Assembly: GCA_033439265.1 (NCBI GenBank)
Contig: JAVTVX010000010.1
Coordinates: 2,914,001 to 2,978,000, forward strand
Direction: 5' to 3'
DNA from: Dillenia suffruticosa
Taxonomy: Eukaryota; Streptophyta; Magnoliopsida; Dilleniales; Dilleniaceae
Length of the DNA stretch: 64,000 nt
The notes below the pieces were generated by a model. The model was not told the DNA's origin and did not search any database. It was given only the letters and a program-made list of their open reading frames with translations. Below, one piece after another: positions 63,194 to 64,000 of the stretch (position 1 is its first letter; each line of letters opens with the position of its first letter). The translations under genes were made by a program, and so were the position numbers.

Positions 63194-63648
63194 TTTAGTC
63201 AATTATTATGATTGATTTAATCAATCATTATAATTGACCTAATCAATTATCAACTATTCAACCATAATAATTGATTTAATCAATTATTATGATTGAACTA
63301 ATCATTACAATTAATTTGGTCAATGATATATATTTGGTTGGCTTAATCAATTATTCAGATTGATTTACTCAATCATTATATATTTAGTTGATTTATTTAA
63401 TGATTGATTTATTCAATCATTATAAATTTAGAATATTAACTTTATTTTCCTCTTTACCAATTTTATTGTGATTTTTTTCCTTTTTCTTTAATGGTTAGTT
63501 TCTTGTATAAATAGGACTCATTTCCACACTTTATACTCAAGCAAGTAGAGACAATCTTCTCTCTTGTACTTAGTTTTCTCTCTTCTCTTGTAATATTCTT
63601 TAGTAATCTATATTATTTTCTTCATTCTTCTCTTATAATTTTTCAACA
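63163..63648 (+). repeat. 3' LTR of the young copia element
   Basis: Same length as the 5' LTR and nearly identical. Confidence 0.93.
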
Positions 63649-63653
63649 TTTTG

Positions 63654-64000
63654 TTCTTAAGGGCCTGTTTTGAGAGCAAGTGAATTCAGTGAGAAACCTT
63701 TTTACTAAATTGCATACCCATAAACCTTCTTTCCTTCAAAAATAGCAAGAAACAATTTTCCATCATTACCTCAAGTTTTCAATAGTGAAAACTATCAAAT
63801 TTGGGCGGTCAAAATGAAGTCCTATTTGGAGGCCAATGGTCTTTGGGATTTGGCAGAGTGAAATGATTTTCCACCATTGTCTGAGAATCCAACAATTGAA
63901 CAAATGAGGCATTACAAAGAGGAAAGCAGAAGGAGGTCTAAGGCCAAGACTTGTGTTTACTCGACAATTTCAGATGCAGTCTTCACAAGCATTATGGCAT
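63654..64000 (+). mobile_element. Copia gag fossil, runs out of the window
   Basis: Encodes a gag start of the UBN2/DUF4219 type (YQIWAVKMKSYLEANGLWDL and later YSTISDAVFTSIM). This is the element into whose leader the young copia inserted. It is broken and continues past 64000. Confidence 0.75.

Larger units (their letters stand above)
58518..63648 (+). mobile_element. Young, whole-looking Ty1/copia element
   Basis: LTRs are 58518-59003 and 63163-63648, each 486 bases, beginning TATTAAAATAAATTC and ending TTTTTCAACA. A perfect 5-base duplication TTTTG lies at 58513-58517 and 63649-63653. The primer site TGGTATCAGAGC begins at 59004 directly after the LTR, and the purine tract TTGAGGGGGAG ends at 63162. 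I saw one LTR difference (58612, A against C), so insertion is recent. One long open frame fills the interior; it looks whole with no obvious break. Confidence 0.95.

Overview
This is plant nuclear DNA, most likely from a woody eudicot. It has short intron-split host genes, AT-rich spacers, long (CT/GA)n tracts, and about 70% of the window is LTR retrotransposons or their fossils. No bacterial, organellar or CRISPR-like feature and no tRNA or rRNA gene was seen. Species cannot be named from sequence alone.

Host genes. Two look intact. A six-exon short-chain dehydrogenase/reductase of the cinnamyl-alcohol-dehydrogenase-like / phenylacetaldehyde-reductase group lies on the minus strand (22938-26020, 328 aa). 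A three-exon gibberellin 20-oxidase lies on the plus strand (35146-36488, 388 aa). Three host pseudogenes are present: a decayed copy of the reductase at 49-890, and two G-type lectin receptor kinase remnants at about 33840-34160 and 44025-45531 plus 58018-58262. The two kinase remnants share upstream repeats and bracket the gibberellin oxidase, so the local cluster was built by duplication.

Layout. 1-1.7 kb: reductase pseudogene and an LTR remnant. 2.2-6.0 kb: old Ty3/gypsy fossil (minus). 6.7-10.4 kb: old Ty1/copia fossil (plus). 10.5-12.4 kb: DNA-transposon ends (hAT-like, CACTA) with a GC-rich island in an AT desert. 12.45-22.50 kb: a complete but decayed copia element with about 2-kb LTRs, an ATATT target duplication, an extra 3' reading frame, palindrome clusters, and a Harbinger-type MITE inside one LTR. 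22.9-26.9 kb: reductase gene and promoter. 29.6-31.9 kb: tandem repeat and gypsy fossil. 32.9-36.6 kb: kinase remnant and gibberellin oxidase. 37.7-40.9 kb: long (GA)n and a solo LTR. 42.8-58.3 kb: kinase pseudogene split by a solo LTR, itself split by a young, whole-looking Tekay-type chromovirus (46256-56178). 58.5-63.6 kb: young, whole-looking copia element inserted in the leader of another copia fossil that leaves the window at 64000.

The most interesting signals are the three-layer nest with clean target duplications at each level, the dense 10-bp palindrome arrays of the 12.4-22.5 kb element and their CpG-decay pattern, that element's insertion at the centre of a perfect palindrome, the hairpin kept at one position but with different sequence in three related LTRs, and a tandem duplication over the last codons of the gibberellin oxidase.
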